DNA from: Acidobacteriota bacterium
GTDB taxonomy: Bacteria; Acidobacteriota; Terriglobia; Terriglobales; Acidobacteriaceae
Direction: 5' to 3'
Assembly (NCBI GenBank): GCA_021780315.1
Contig: JAJXYY010000003.1
Coordinates: 1-64,000, forward strand
Length of the DNA: 64,000 bases
Shown: in pieces, positions 44,976 to 53,603 of the stretch
Position numbering within the stretch: the first letter of the stretch is position 1
Layout: every line of letters starts with the position of its first letter
Made by a program: the position numbers and the translations under genes
Notes under the pieces: model-generated
What the model was told of the DNA's origin: nothing
The model's database searches: none
The model's input: the letters and a program-made list of their open reading frames with translations, nothing else

Positions 44976-45926
44976 ATGTCAAATTCCCCTTTGTTCCGGT
45001 CTGCGGATTCAGCCGCGCATACGACCCGCTCGTACGAATATGTTCAGCTGGATGTCTTTGCGGACCATGCGTTACAGGGCAATGCACTGGCTGTATTTAC
45101 CGATGCCCGCGGCTTGACGACGGAGGAGATGCAGTCGCTCGCCCGCGAGACCAACCTCTCCGAAACAACCTTCATCATTCCACGCGAACCGGAGATAGAA
45201 CGTGTCCACGGTGTGAAGGTTCGCATCTTCACCGTGGAAGAGGAGCTATTGTTTGCAGGACATCCCACGCTGGGTACCGCCAGTTGGATCTTCGGCCATC
45301 ATCCCGTGCTGCAAGGCGCGGAGACCATCGTGCTGGATCTGCGTGTTGGGCCCATCGAGGTGCGCTTCCAGCCGCCAGCGTCAGGCGAGTACGGAGTCTT
45401 CGGCACCATGCACCAGAACGATCCCAGCTTCGGCGAGGTGCATGACCGTGCCACCGTGGCTCAGGTGCTCAACCTCTCGCTCGACGATCTCGATCCAGAG
45501 TTGCCCATCCAGACCGTATCGACCGGAATGCCCTTCTGCATTGTGCCGCTGCGCTCGCTACAGGTGGCCGCGCGGCTGCAGATACCGCAGCACAGCGCAC
45601 TCGCCTACCTGGCGCGGAGCGATGCCAAATTCTTCCATTGCATTACCCGTGCCGATACCGCATCCGGTGCGGACTGGCACGCCCGCATGCAGTTCTACAA
45701 CGGCGAAGATCCTGCCACCGGCTCGGCCTCTGGCTGCGCGATCGCCTATCTGGTCCGGCATGGTCTCGTGCCCAGCGATCACGAGATCATCCTGGAGCAA
45801 GGCATCGAGATGCTGCGTCCAAGCCGCATCCATGTTCGTGCCCATGGCGAAGGTAGCCACGTGTCGAATGTGTTCGTCGGAGGCCGCACCATTTCCGTTG
45901 CAACGGGACGGTTTTTCCTGCCGTGA
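44976..45926 (+). CDS. PhzF-family epimerase/isomerase
   Basis: A 316-residue member of the PhzF/diaminopimelate-epimerase fold. Seen: N-terminal YEYVQLDVFADHALQGNALAVF, the catalytic-Glu region LSETTFIIPRE, EELLFAGHPTLGTA and YNGEDPATGSASGCAIAYLV. Only a few members make phenazines; most have unknown substrates, and no phenazine genes are near. GAGG precedes the ATG. It is divergent from the peroxiredoxin. Confidence 0.94.
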   Translation: MSNSPLFRSADSAAHTTRSYEYVQLDVFADHALQGNALAVFTDARGLTTEEMQSLARETNLSETTFIIPREPEIERVHGVKVRIFTVEEELLFAGHPTLGTASWIFGHHPVLQGAETIVLDLRVGPIEVRFQPPASGEYGVFGTMHQNDPSFGEVHDRATVAQVLNLSLDDLDPELPIQTVSTGMPFCIVPLRSLQVAARLQIPQHSALAYLARSDAKFFHCITRADTASGADWHARMQFYNGEDPATGSASGCAIAYLVRHGLVPSDHEIILEQGIEMLRPSRIHVRAHGEGSHVSNVFVGGRTISVATGRFFLP

Positions 45927-46553
45927 TGCACGCGATTTCAACAGAGGGCTATCGTGCATCTCCAGCGCAGACGCAGCGTTTCGCTGTACCGGTGGAAGCG
46001 CAATCACCAATACCGCCGATCTTCGCCGTAACTTCGCTGTTGCCAAGCTGGGTGCCGCTTCGTAGTCTGAGCAAGCGTTGACGACGGGCATCCCCGCAAT
46101 GGGGCGTGACGTTGGAGACGATTACTTTCGCCTGGTTTTATAAAAAAATTGAGTTGAGAGAAGCTTGACTGTCCGCAGTCGCGTCCTCTCATGCGCATCA
46201 TCGCTGCCTGCTACGTGGCGACGCCAAACCTGTTGGTTCGGTTGGTATCCGCTGTATTCGCTGCTGTGGATGACTTGCGCGTGAGCACTGGCCCGAGGCA
46301 ACCTGCGTCGCTTCAAGCCGATCTCGCACCCCGTGATCCGGCACAGCCTGCCGGCCTGGTGGAACTGCTCCCCGTGGAGCGGACAGGAGAGCTTCGTCTC
46401 TGCTGGCCGCCGCCGCTGGAAGTAGCAGGACCAGTACGCGCCGGAGTTTGCCTTCGGCCGGATCACAGGGTAGACGTCAACGCACCCGTGCGCCCGCTGC
46501 CTACCAGCAGATGGCGGCGCATCGGACCCATCCGCTGTGCGTGCACCACGACG
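45927..46553. other. Long gene-poor stretch before the response regulator
   Basis: More than 600 bases with no recognisable protein. Open frames exist on both strands (46191 onward plus; 46122-46577 minus) but their translations are Arg/Pro/Cys-rich and match nothing I know. The plus frame runs without a stop into the response regulator, so an N-terminal extension of that protein is possible but unlikely. A decayed gene is another reading. Confidence 0.45.
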
Positions 46554-47018
46554 GTGCCCCACAGCAGAAGCGAGCAAGCATTGCGCCCCAAGAAGACGAT
46601 CCTCTGTGTTGACGACAACGAACAGGTTCTATCCGTCCGTACGTTTCTGCTGGAGACCCGCGGCTACCGCGTCATCACAGCGCATACCGCGCAACAGGCA
46701 CTCGAATACCTGGAAAACTCCATCCCCGGAAGCGTCGATCTGCTGCTGTGCGACCTGCTGATGCCCCAGATGGATGGCAACGAACTCGTTCGCCGCGCCA
46801 AGCAAATCCACCCCGGCCTGCCGGCGATGATCGTCTCCGGCACCGTCAACGCGTTCGATCGCGCCATCTGCGCCGATGTGTTTCTGCCCAAAGGTGCCTC
46901 GTCCCCGGCGGAGATGATCGAGCGGATCCGCGTGCTGGTCGCCCGAAAGCGCGGCCCCAGAAAGGCCCCGGCACCCCAGTCGGTCACGGTCGATCTCGCC
47001 GTGGCCATTGCTTCCTAG
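46554..47018 (+). CDS. Single-domain response regulator (CheY-like)
   Basis: A receiver domain alone: acid pair in ILCVDDNE, phosphorylated Asp in LLLCDLLMPQMDG, Ser/Thr in MIVSGT and Lys in VFLPKG. There is no output domain, only a short basic tail. The start is uncertain: GTG at 46554 or TTG at 46581; the frame stays open back to an ATG at 46191. No kinase gene is adjacent, so its partner is unknown. Confidence 0.85.
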   Translation: MPHSRSEQALRPKKTILCVDDNEQVLSVRTFLLETRGYRVITAHTAQQALEYLENSIPGSVDLLLCDLLMPQMDGNELVRRAKQIHPGLPAMIVSGTVNAFDRAICADVFLPKGASSPAEMIERIRVLVARKRGPRKAPAPQSVTVDLAVAIAS

Positions 47019-47038
47019 CCTTTCCTCAGCTTCCGCAG

Positions 47039-49354
47039 CTAAGCCTCCACCAGCCCATAACGCCGTTGCCACTGCTGCTTCAACCGCGCCCACACCGCAT
47101 CGGTCTCTTCCCGCGAGACCTCCGGATCGGGCCGCAGCGCAAAGCGTGCCGCCTCACTCTTGGCCAACTCCAGCATCGCCCGATCCCGCAGCAGATTCGC
47201 CACGCGAAACTCCGGCAGCCCGGCCTGACGTGTCCCAAAGAACTCCCCCGGCCCCCGCTGCTGCAGGTCAAGCTCCGCCAGTTCAAACCCGTTCTGCGTA
47301 CGCACCATCGCCTCCAGCCGCATCTCTGCCTGCTCGCTTACTTTGTTGCCCGTCATCAGGATGCAGTAGCTCCTGGCCGCGCCACGTCCCACCCGCCCCC
47401 GTAGCTGATGCATCTGCGCCAGCCCAAAACGCTCCGCATGTTCAATCACCATCACCGAAGCATTGGGCACATCCACGCCCACTTCAATCACCGTCGTGGC
47501 AATCAGCACATCGATGTCGCCGCGTTGGAACCGCCGCATCGTCACTTCCTTGTCATCGGCGCTCAGTCGGCCATGCAGCAGCCCCAGCCGCAGCCCCGCC
47601 AGTGCTCCCGTGCGCAACTCGTCATACATGTCTGCCGCTGCGCGCAGCGGCTTTTTTGGCGTAAATAACTTCTCCGTCTTCGGCGTGGATTTCTTGCCCT
47701 TTTTTCCCGCAGTCGCTGCTGGCTTCTTTCCCGCTGCCGTGTTCCCATCGTCTGCAGCTTCATCGTGCGCAAAGTCCAGCTCCGGCTGGTCGTCCTTCGC
47801 GCCTTCAATCACGGGATACACAATGTACGCCTGCCGCCCTTGTGTAACCTGTTTGCGCACAAACTCCCACACGTCCGCAGCGCGCTCTTCACTTGTCCGC
47901 CGCGTGACGATCGGCGTGCGCCCCGGTGGCAGCTCGTCGATCACGCTTGCATCCAGATCGCCATACAGCGTCAGCGCCAGCGTCCGCGGAATGGGTGTTG
48001 CCGTCATCACCAGCACGTCCGGATCCAGCGCGGTATCTTTCTTCATCAACCGAAAGCGCTGCTGCACGCCAAAGCGGTGCTGCTCGTCGACGATCACCAG
48101 CCCCAGGTTCTCAAAGTCCACCTTGTCTTCAATCAGCGCATGGGTCCCCACCGCCAGATCCGTCTCGCCGCGAAAGATTCTGCCGCGCGCCTCGCGTTTG
48201 GTCGCTTCGTCCAGCGATCCAGTCAGCAGTGTCACGCGATAGGGCCTGCCCGTCGTCGGCGAGATCGCCCCGCCCAACAGCTTGCGTGCGGAGAGGTAGT
48301 GCTGCGTCGCCAGAATCTCCGTTGGTGCCATCAGCGCCGCCTGGTAGCCGTTCTCGATCGCTACCAGCGCCGCCTGCATCGCCACAATCGTCTTGCCGGA
48401 GCCGACATCGCCCTGCAGCAGCCGCCGCATCGGCTGCGCCCGCCGCATGTCTCCCGCTATCTCGCCCAGCACCCGCTTCTGCGCTGCCGTCGGATGAAAA
48501 GGCAGCACCTGCTTGATGGCTTCGCGCACCTTCACATTCGTCTGGAAGGCCGTGCCTTCGCGCTCGCGCATCCTCCGCCGTTTCAACTCCAGCCCCAGCT
48601 CCAGATAGAACAGCTCTTCAAAGATCAGCCGCCGATGCCCGGGTGTGGCCGCCGACATCAGCTCCGTCATCGGTGTCCCTGCGGGAGGAAAATGGATCGC
48701 CCGCAGCGCCTCCAACCGCGCCGGCAGTACCAGCCGCTCGCGCAGCGCCAGCGGCAGTGTCTCCGGCAGCTTCGCCGCGGCCTGCGACTCTTCCAGCTCT
48801 TCAAAGATCGACCACAACACTCGCCGCAGCCAGCGTGACGTCAGCTTGGCGCCCCACGGCGTCGTGCCGCCCAGCGACTCGTACACCGGTACAATCCGCC
48901 CCATCTCCAGCATCACAAACTCGGCTTCCGGAGAGTTCGGCGCCGGCAGAATCTCAAACTGCGGCTGGATCATCTTCAGCTTGCCCGCGCTCGATCGCGA
49001 TGGCTCCAGCTTGCCATACAGAGAGACCATCTGCCCCAGCTTAAAACGGTCCTGCAGATAAGTCCCGTTGAACCACATGCACTTGATCGAGTGCAGCCCT
49101 TGCCCTACCGTCATCTCGAAGATCGGCATACTGCGCGTCCGCAGCAACACACTGCCGCGCACTTCACCAATCACAGTGGCCATCCCGCCCGCCTTCAGTT
49201 CGCCCATCGGCAGCGGATTCAGCCGGTCTTCGTACCGAAACGGCAGGTGGTACAGCAGGTCTTCCACTGTCTCCACGCCGCGCCGCGCCATCCCCTCGGC
49301 CACGCGGTCGCCTACACGCTTTACATATTTAATTGGGGTCGAGAGTTCCAGCAC
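47039..49354 (-). CDS. recG: ATP-dependent DNA helicase RecG
   Basis: A 771-residue helicase that remodels stalled forks and branched DNA. An N-terminal wedge/OB domain is followed by helicase motifs: I LLQGDVGSGKT, Ia LMAPTEILATQH, II VIVDEQHRFGVQQR, III MTATPIPRTL, and V-VI TTVIEVGVDVPNASVMVIEHAERFGLAQMHQLRGRVGRG. A Lys/Ala-rich insertion of ~50 residues (~517-570) interrupts the second helicase lobe between the YIVYPVIE strand and MYDEL. The gene is convergent with the response regulator. Confidence 0.97.
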   Translation of the reverse strand: MLELSTPIKYVKRVGDRVAEGMARRGVETVEDLLYHLPFRYEDRLNPLPMGELKAGGMATVIGEVRGSVLLRTRSMPIFEMTVGQGLHSIKCMWFNGTYLQDRFKLGQMVSLYGKLEPSRSSAGKLKMIQPQFEILPAPNSPEAEFVMLEMGRIVPVYESLGGTTPWGAKLTSRWLRRVLWSIFEELEESQAAAKLPETLPLALRERLVLPARLEALRAIHFPPAGTPMTELMSAATPGHRRLIFEELFYLELGLELKRRRMREREGTAFQTNVKVREAIKQVLPFHPTAAQKRVLGEIAGDMRRAQPMRRLLQGDVGSGKTIVAMQAALVAIENGYQAALMAPTEILATQHYLSARKLLGGAISPTTGRPYRVTLLTGSLDEATKREARGRIFRGETDLAVGTHALIEDKVDFENLGLVIVDEQHRFGVQQRFRLMKKDTALDPDVLVMTATPIPRTLALTLYGDLDASVIDELPPGRTPIVTRRTSEERAADVWEFVRKQVTQGRQAYIVYPVIEGAKDDQPELDFAHDEAADDGNTAAGKKPAATAGKKGKKSTPKTEKLFTPKKPLRAAADMYDELRTGALAGLRLGLLHGRLSADDKEVTMRRFQRGDIDVLIATTVIEVGVDVPNASVMVIEHAERFGLAQMHQLRGRVGRGAARSYCILMTGNKVSEQAEMRLEAMVRTQNGFELAELDLQQRGPGEFFGTRQAGLPEFRVANLLRDRAMLELAKSEAARFALRPDPEVSREETDAVWARLKQQWQRRYGLVEA

Positions 49355-49494
49355 AGTGCGATGCTACCAAGCTCGGGCTGCTGCCTGCTTGCTCGGGGTC
49401 GGCGGCCTGCTATCCAAACCATTCCGGCACAGGCCTTCCATAGGCCCGATGACTGCCTGCTAAACTTGTTCAGGCAAGTGATTTACAGGAAACT

Positions 49495-50439
49495 ATGGCA
49501 ATTGTTGAGCTTCAGAACGTATGCAAGGCGTACGGCGCCAAGATCGCCGTCGATAACCTGAGCTTCCGAATCGAGCCAGGCACCATGTTCGGTCTGCTGG
49601 GCCCCAATGGCTCCGGCAAGACCTCTACCATCCGCATGATGATCGGCATTACCGTGCCCGACTCCGGTACCATACAGCTCTTTGGCAAGCCGTTTGACCG
49701 CAACGTCCTCAAGCGCGTCGGCTACCTGCCGGAGGAGCGCGGTCTGTACAAGAAGATGAAGGTGATGGACCAGTTGGTCTTCCTCGGCCAGTTGCACGGT
49801 CTGGATGCCATCACCGCCAGCAAGCGCGCCCATGCATGGTGCGAGCGGCTCCAGATCACCGAGGCCATTCACAAGAAGACCGAAGACCTCTCCAAGGGCA
49901 TGCAGCAGAAGATTCAGTTCATCTCCACCCTGCTGCACGAGCCCGACCTCATCATCATGGACGAGCCCTTCAGCGGCCTCGACCCGGTCAATGCGACCCT
50001 GCTCATCGACACGCTGGTTGACCTGCGCAAGTCAGGCAAGACCATCCTCTTCTCCACCCACCGTATGGATCAGGTGGAAAAGATGTGCGACCAGATCGCC
50101 CTCATCCACCAAAGCAAACTGGTGCTCGCCGGTTCCATGCGCGAGATCAAGTCACAGTACCCCCGCAACCGCGTCCAGATGAACGTGACCGGCGATATGT
50201 CGTTTCTCCAACACCCCTCCATCGAGAGCTACAAGGACTACAGCGGCCACGTCGAGATCAAGCTGCGAAGCGAGCACGGAGTCGAGCCCGACGCGCAGGC
50301 GCTGCTGGCCGATGCCATCGCCCACGGTAGCCACATCTCCCGCTTCGAAGTGACGGAGCCAACCCTGGAAGAGATCTTTATCGAAACCGTTGGAACTGTG
50401 TCAGAAACCAATCCGACCGGAGGCTCCCTCGATGCATAA
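49495..50439 (+). CDS. ABC transporter ATP-binding protein (NatA-like)
   Basis: A 314-residue ATPase. Walker A is GPNGSGKT, the signature is LSKGMQQKIQF (a variant of LSGGQ typical of NatA/ABC-2 exporters), Walker B LIIMDEPFSGLDP, and the switch His is in FSTHRMDQVE. It overlaps the permease gene by eight bases. It energises an ABC-2 exporter, perhaps for Na+ or drugs; substrate not determinable by eye. Confidence 0.95.
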   Translation: MAIVELQNVCKAYGAKIAVDNLSFRIEPGTMFGLLGPNGSGKTSTIRMMIGITVPDSGTIQLFGKPFDRNVLKRVGYLPEERGLYKKMKVMDQLVFLGQLHGLDAITASKRAHAWCERLQITEAIHKKTEDLSKGMQQKIQFISTLLHEPDLIIMDEPFSGLDPVNATLLIDTLVDLRKSGKTILFSTHRMDQVEKMCDQIALIHQSKLVLAGSMREIKSQYPRNRVQMNVTGDMSFLQHPSIESYKDYSGHVEIKLRSEHGVEPDAQALLADAIAHGSHISRFEVTEPTLEEIFIETVGTVSETNPTGGSLDA

Positions 50440-51670
50440 CGTGTGGCTCATCGCCAAGCGCGAGTACTTTGAACGGATTCGTACCAAGTCATTTCTGTTG
50501 ATGACCATCGCCATTCCATTGCTGATGGGCGGCGGTATTCTGGGCGGAGCCATGGTTGGGCACAAAACCCAGTCCAACTCCCACATCGCTGTCGTCTCGA
50601 CCGATCTACAGATGGCCACCGATCTCCAAAACGAACTGGAACACGGCAAGCACACCAAGATGGTGGTCGATATCATCTCGCCTCCCGGTGCCGATACCCG
50701 CAAGGTGCTCGATGGGGAGTTGGCCGACAAGCAACTCGATGGCTATCTCTGGATCACGCCCGCTTCCAACAGCCATGTGCGTCCGCGATTTTTGTGGACA
50801 CCCAAGTCCCGCGCGGACATCGTGACCCGTGGTGCCATCAGCGAGGCGCTCCGTACCGTCATGACCACCGAGACGCTTACCCACCAGGGGATGGACAAGT
50901 CCGATGTCCAGTTGCTCATGAAGCCCGTCGAACTCGATAGCTCCCAGGCCGGCAAGAACGATGACTCCGAAAGTGCTTTCTTCAGTGCCTATGTGCTCTT
51001 CTTCCTCATGTACTTCGTCATCATGCTCTACGGCATGAACGTTGCCCGCTCCATCATCGAAGAGAAGACCTCGCGCATCTTCGAGGTGCTGCTCGCAACC
51101 ATTCGCCCCGAAGAGATGATGGCCGGCAAGGTGATCGGCGTTGGCTCCGTCGGACTGACGCAGGTCGGCATCTGGCTGCTGACCGCGATCCTGCTCACCA
51201 GCACGTCACTGGTCGCACAGGCCACCGGCTCGAACTTTCACGTCCCGCTCACCGCCATGCAGATCGTCTTTTTCGTCGTCTTCTTTCTGCTGGGATACCT
51301 GCTCTACTCGTCCATTGCAGCCGCGCTGGGCGCGATGACCAACTCCGAGCAGGAGCTGCAACAACTGAATATGTTCCTGGTCATGCCGCTGGCGCTCTGC
51401 ATGTTCTCGCTCAGCTTCGTCATCCCAAACCCGGATGGCGCTGCCGCAACCGCCATCTCGTTTATCCCCTTCTGTACCCCGCTGATCATGTACATGCGTA
51501 TCTCCATGGGGCATCCGTCGTGGCTTCAGATCGGTGCTTCCATCCTGCTGATGATCGCCACCATCTATGCAGTTCTGTGGCTGGCCAGCCGCATCTACCG
51601 CGTCGGTATTCTGATGTACGGCAAAAAGCCCAACCTGCCGGAGATACTCCGCTGGCTCAAATACTCCTAA
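50432..51670 (+). CDS. ABC-2 type permease (NatB-like)
   Basis: A ~412-residue membrane partner of the preceding ATPase. One N-terminal helix precedes a large extracytoplasmic loop (~35-185); then five or more helices follow, with the ABC-2 mark SIIEEKTSRIFEVLLATIRPEEMMAGKVIG. It starts at the ATG at 50432 with GGAGG upstream, overlapping the ATPase end. The loop-plus-helices layout is that of NatB. Confidence 0.94.
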   Translation: MHNVWLIAKREYFERIRTKSFLLMTIAIPLLMGGGILGGAMVGHKTQSNSHIAVVSTDLQMATDLQNELEHGKHTKMVVDIISPPGADTRKVLDGELADKQLDGYLWITPASNSHVRPRFLWTPKSRADIVTRGAISEALRTVMTTETLTHQGMDKSDVQLLMKPVELDSSQAGKNDDSESAFFSAYVLFFLMYFVIMLYGMNVARSIIEEKTSRIFEVLLATIRPEEMMAGKVIGVGSVGLTQVGIWLLTAILLTSTSLVAQATGSNFHVPLTAMQIVFFVVFFLLGYLLYSSIAAALGAMTNSEQELQQLNMFLVMPLALCMFSLSFVIPNPDGAAATAISFIPFCTPLIMYMRISMGHPSWLQIGASILLMIATIYAVLWLASRIYRVGILMYGKKPNLPEILRWLKYS

Positions 51671-51711
51671 TTGCAGACGTGTTCGCCAGCGTCTGGCAGT
51701 AAACTCAACCC

Positions 51712-52341
51712 GTGCCTTCTGCCTTCAGCTTTCAGCAGCGTGTCGCGCTTGCCGTGGTTCCACGGCTGGCGTCCGCTGTCATTTGCTGTCTCGGCGCAAC
51801 GCTGCGCTACACGGATGTGGTTGCCCCCGGAGCCTTCATCGGCCCGCCCCCCGGTCCCTCGGTCTACGCCTTCTGGCACAGGTCGCTGTTGGCCTGTGCG
51901 TGGCGCTTCCGCAACCGCGGGATTGCGATTCTCATCAGCTCCAGCTTCGACGGCGAACTGATCGCCCGTACCGTGGAGCGCATGGGCTTCCACGCCATCC
52001 GCGGCTCCAGTTCCCGCGGAGGCTCCCTCGGCCTCCGCAACCTGGAACGCGCCTACCGCGACGGACTCTGCTGCGCCATCACCGCCGACGGCCCACGCGG
52101 TCCAGCCATGGTCGCCAAACCCGGCGTGACCCAGTTGGCCCAACTGGTGGAGACAACCGTCGGCACATTCTATGTGCTGCCCCAACGCGCCTGGGTGCTG
52201 CGCTCATGGGACCGTTTCCTCATCCCCAAGCCCTTCTCGCGGGTGGTGGTCACCTGGCCGGTCCATGTCCCGGCCGAGGAGGGTGCGGTGCAGGCTGCGC
52301 TCGACCGCTCGGTTGCCATGGCGATCTTCCCTCAAAACTAG
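51712..52341 (+). CDS. DUF374 lysophospholipid acyltransferase-like protein
   Basis: A 209-residue protein of the DUF374 group. It has YAFWHRSLLA (H-x4-D-like acyltransferase box), SSSFDGELIARTVERMGFHAIRGSSSRGGSLGLRNL and ITADGPRGPAMVAKPGVTQLAQ, all typical. By family it may acylate lipid A-like or other lipids at the inner membrane; the exact reaction is unproven. It starts at GTG 51712, ~40 bases after the ABC permease on the same strand. Confidence 0.88.
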   Translation: MPSAFSFQQRVALAVVPRLASAVICCLGATLRYTDVVAPGAFIGPPPGPSVYAFWHRSLLACAWRFRNRGIAILISSSFDGELIARTVERMGFHAIRGSSSRGGSLGLRNLERAYRDGLCCAITADGPRGPAMVAKPGVTQLAQLVETTVGTFYVLPQRAWVLRSWDRFLIPKPFSRVVVTWPVHVPAEEGAVQAALDRSVAMAIFPQN

Positions 52342-52440
52342 CGACCGGGCGGCTGGACCCTGTGGAAATCAGCACTGTCTGCCAACGACCACGAATTTAC
52401 CGCGCCATCCACTCAAAACTCCATATCTTGCACCACTAAA

Positions 52441-53556
52441 ATGACAGAAGTGCGCGTATCCGACTTCCACTTCGACCTGCCAGAAGACCTCATCGCCCAG
52501 ACTCCACCGGCCATCCGTGGCAGCAGCCGGATGCTGGTGCTGGACCGCGCCAATGGCGGCTTTCGCGACGATCACTTCCGCAATCTGCCGCATCATCTGC
52601 GCCCCGGCGACCTGCTGATCCTCAACGATAGCCGCGTCCTGCCAGCGCGCCTCTTCGCTACCCGCGCCGGACTCCACACGCAACACAACTCGCCCGAGCC
52701 AACAGGGCGTATCGAAGTCCTTTTGACACAACAACTTGCAGAGCAATATCCAGGCGAAAATGTCTGGTCTGCGCTGGTTCGCCCCAGCCGCAAGGTACAG
52801 CCCGGTGAATACCTGCACTTCGCCGCACCAGGGGAATCGGTACCGCTGTTACGCGCCGAAGTGCTTGATTCCGGAGAGTTTGGAGAGCGCACCCTGCGCT
52901 TCGACCCAACTCCACTGTTCCACGCGATTGTGGATCGCATCGGCCACATCCCCTTGCCCCCCTATATCCACCGCCTCAAAGAAGCCCCGGACAATCCCGA
53001 AGACCGCGAACGATACCAGACGGTGTATTGCAATCAACCGGGTTCTGCGGCAGCGCCCACGGCAGGTCTGCACTTTACGCCGGAGATCCTCGCTAAGCTA
53101 CGAGAGAACGGCGTTCAAATTGAGACGGTGACGCTGCATGTAGGGCTGGGAACATTTCAGCCAGTGCGGGCAGAGATGCTCGCCGAAATCAAACTCCACG
53201 CCGAACATTACACGCTCCCAGAGGCAACCGCAGCCGCGATCAACGCCGCGCGGCGTGAAGGCAGACGGGTGATCGCCGCTGGTACCACGACGACGCGTAC
53301 GCTGGAGCACTGCGCACAGGTTGCCGATGGAGCGGCGTTGGCCGCTCACTCCGGCCAGACCAGTGTGTTTCTAGGCCCGGGTTACAAGTTCCGCATTATT
53401 GACGGCCTCATCACAAACTTTCATCTGCCTCAGTCGACTCTGCTGATGCTGGTGAGTGCCTTTGCTGGGAAAGATGCGGTGCTGGCTGCATATGCCCATG
53501 CGGTCCGCGAGCAATATCGATTCTTCTCGTATGGAGACTGCATGCTGCTGCTGTAG
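52441..53556 (+). CDS. queA: S-adenosylmethionine:tRNA ribosyltransferase-isomerase
   Basis: A 371-residue enzyme that adds the ribose of SAM to 7-aminomethyl-deazaguanine in tRNA, forming epoxyqueuosine. Diagnostic: [65 protein letters not shown] and the C-terminal [15 protein letters not shown]. It lies ~50 bases before polA on the same strand. Other queuosine genes are not in the window. Confidence 0.97.
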   Translation: MTEVRVSDFHFDLPEDLIAQTPPAIRGSSRMLVLDRANGGFRDDHFRNLPHHLRPGDLLILNDSRVLPARLFATRAGLHTQHNSPEPTGRIEVLLTQQLAEQYPGENVWSALVRPSRKVQPGEYLHFAAPGESVPLLRAEVLDSGEFGERTLRFDPTPLFHAIVDRIGHIPLPPYIHRLKEAPDNPEDRERYQTVYCNQPGSAAAPTAGLHFTPEILAKLRENGVQIETVTLHVGLGTFQPVRAEMLAEIKLHAEHYTLPEATAAAINAARREGRRVIAAGTTTTRTLEHCAQVADGAALAAHSGQTSVFLGPGYKFRIIDGLITNFHLPQSTLLMLVSAFAGKDAVLAAYAHAVREQYRFFSYGDCMLLL

Positions 53557-53603
53557 TGGCAGGAGAGAGCAGGTAGCGTGGAACGCGATATCCTCAACTA
53601 GCC

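Noticed and set aside
46122..46577. 151-codon minus-strand frame
   Set aside because: No family resemblance and no ribosome site; kept only as part of an unexplained region.
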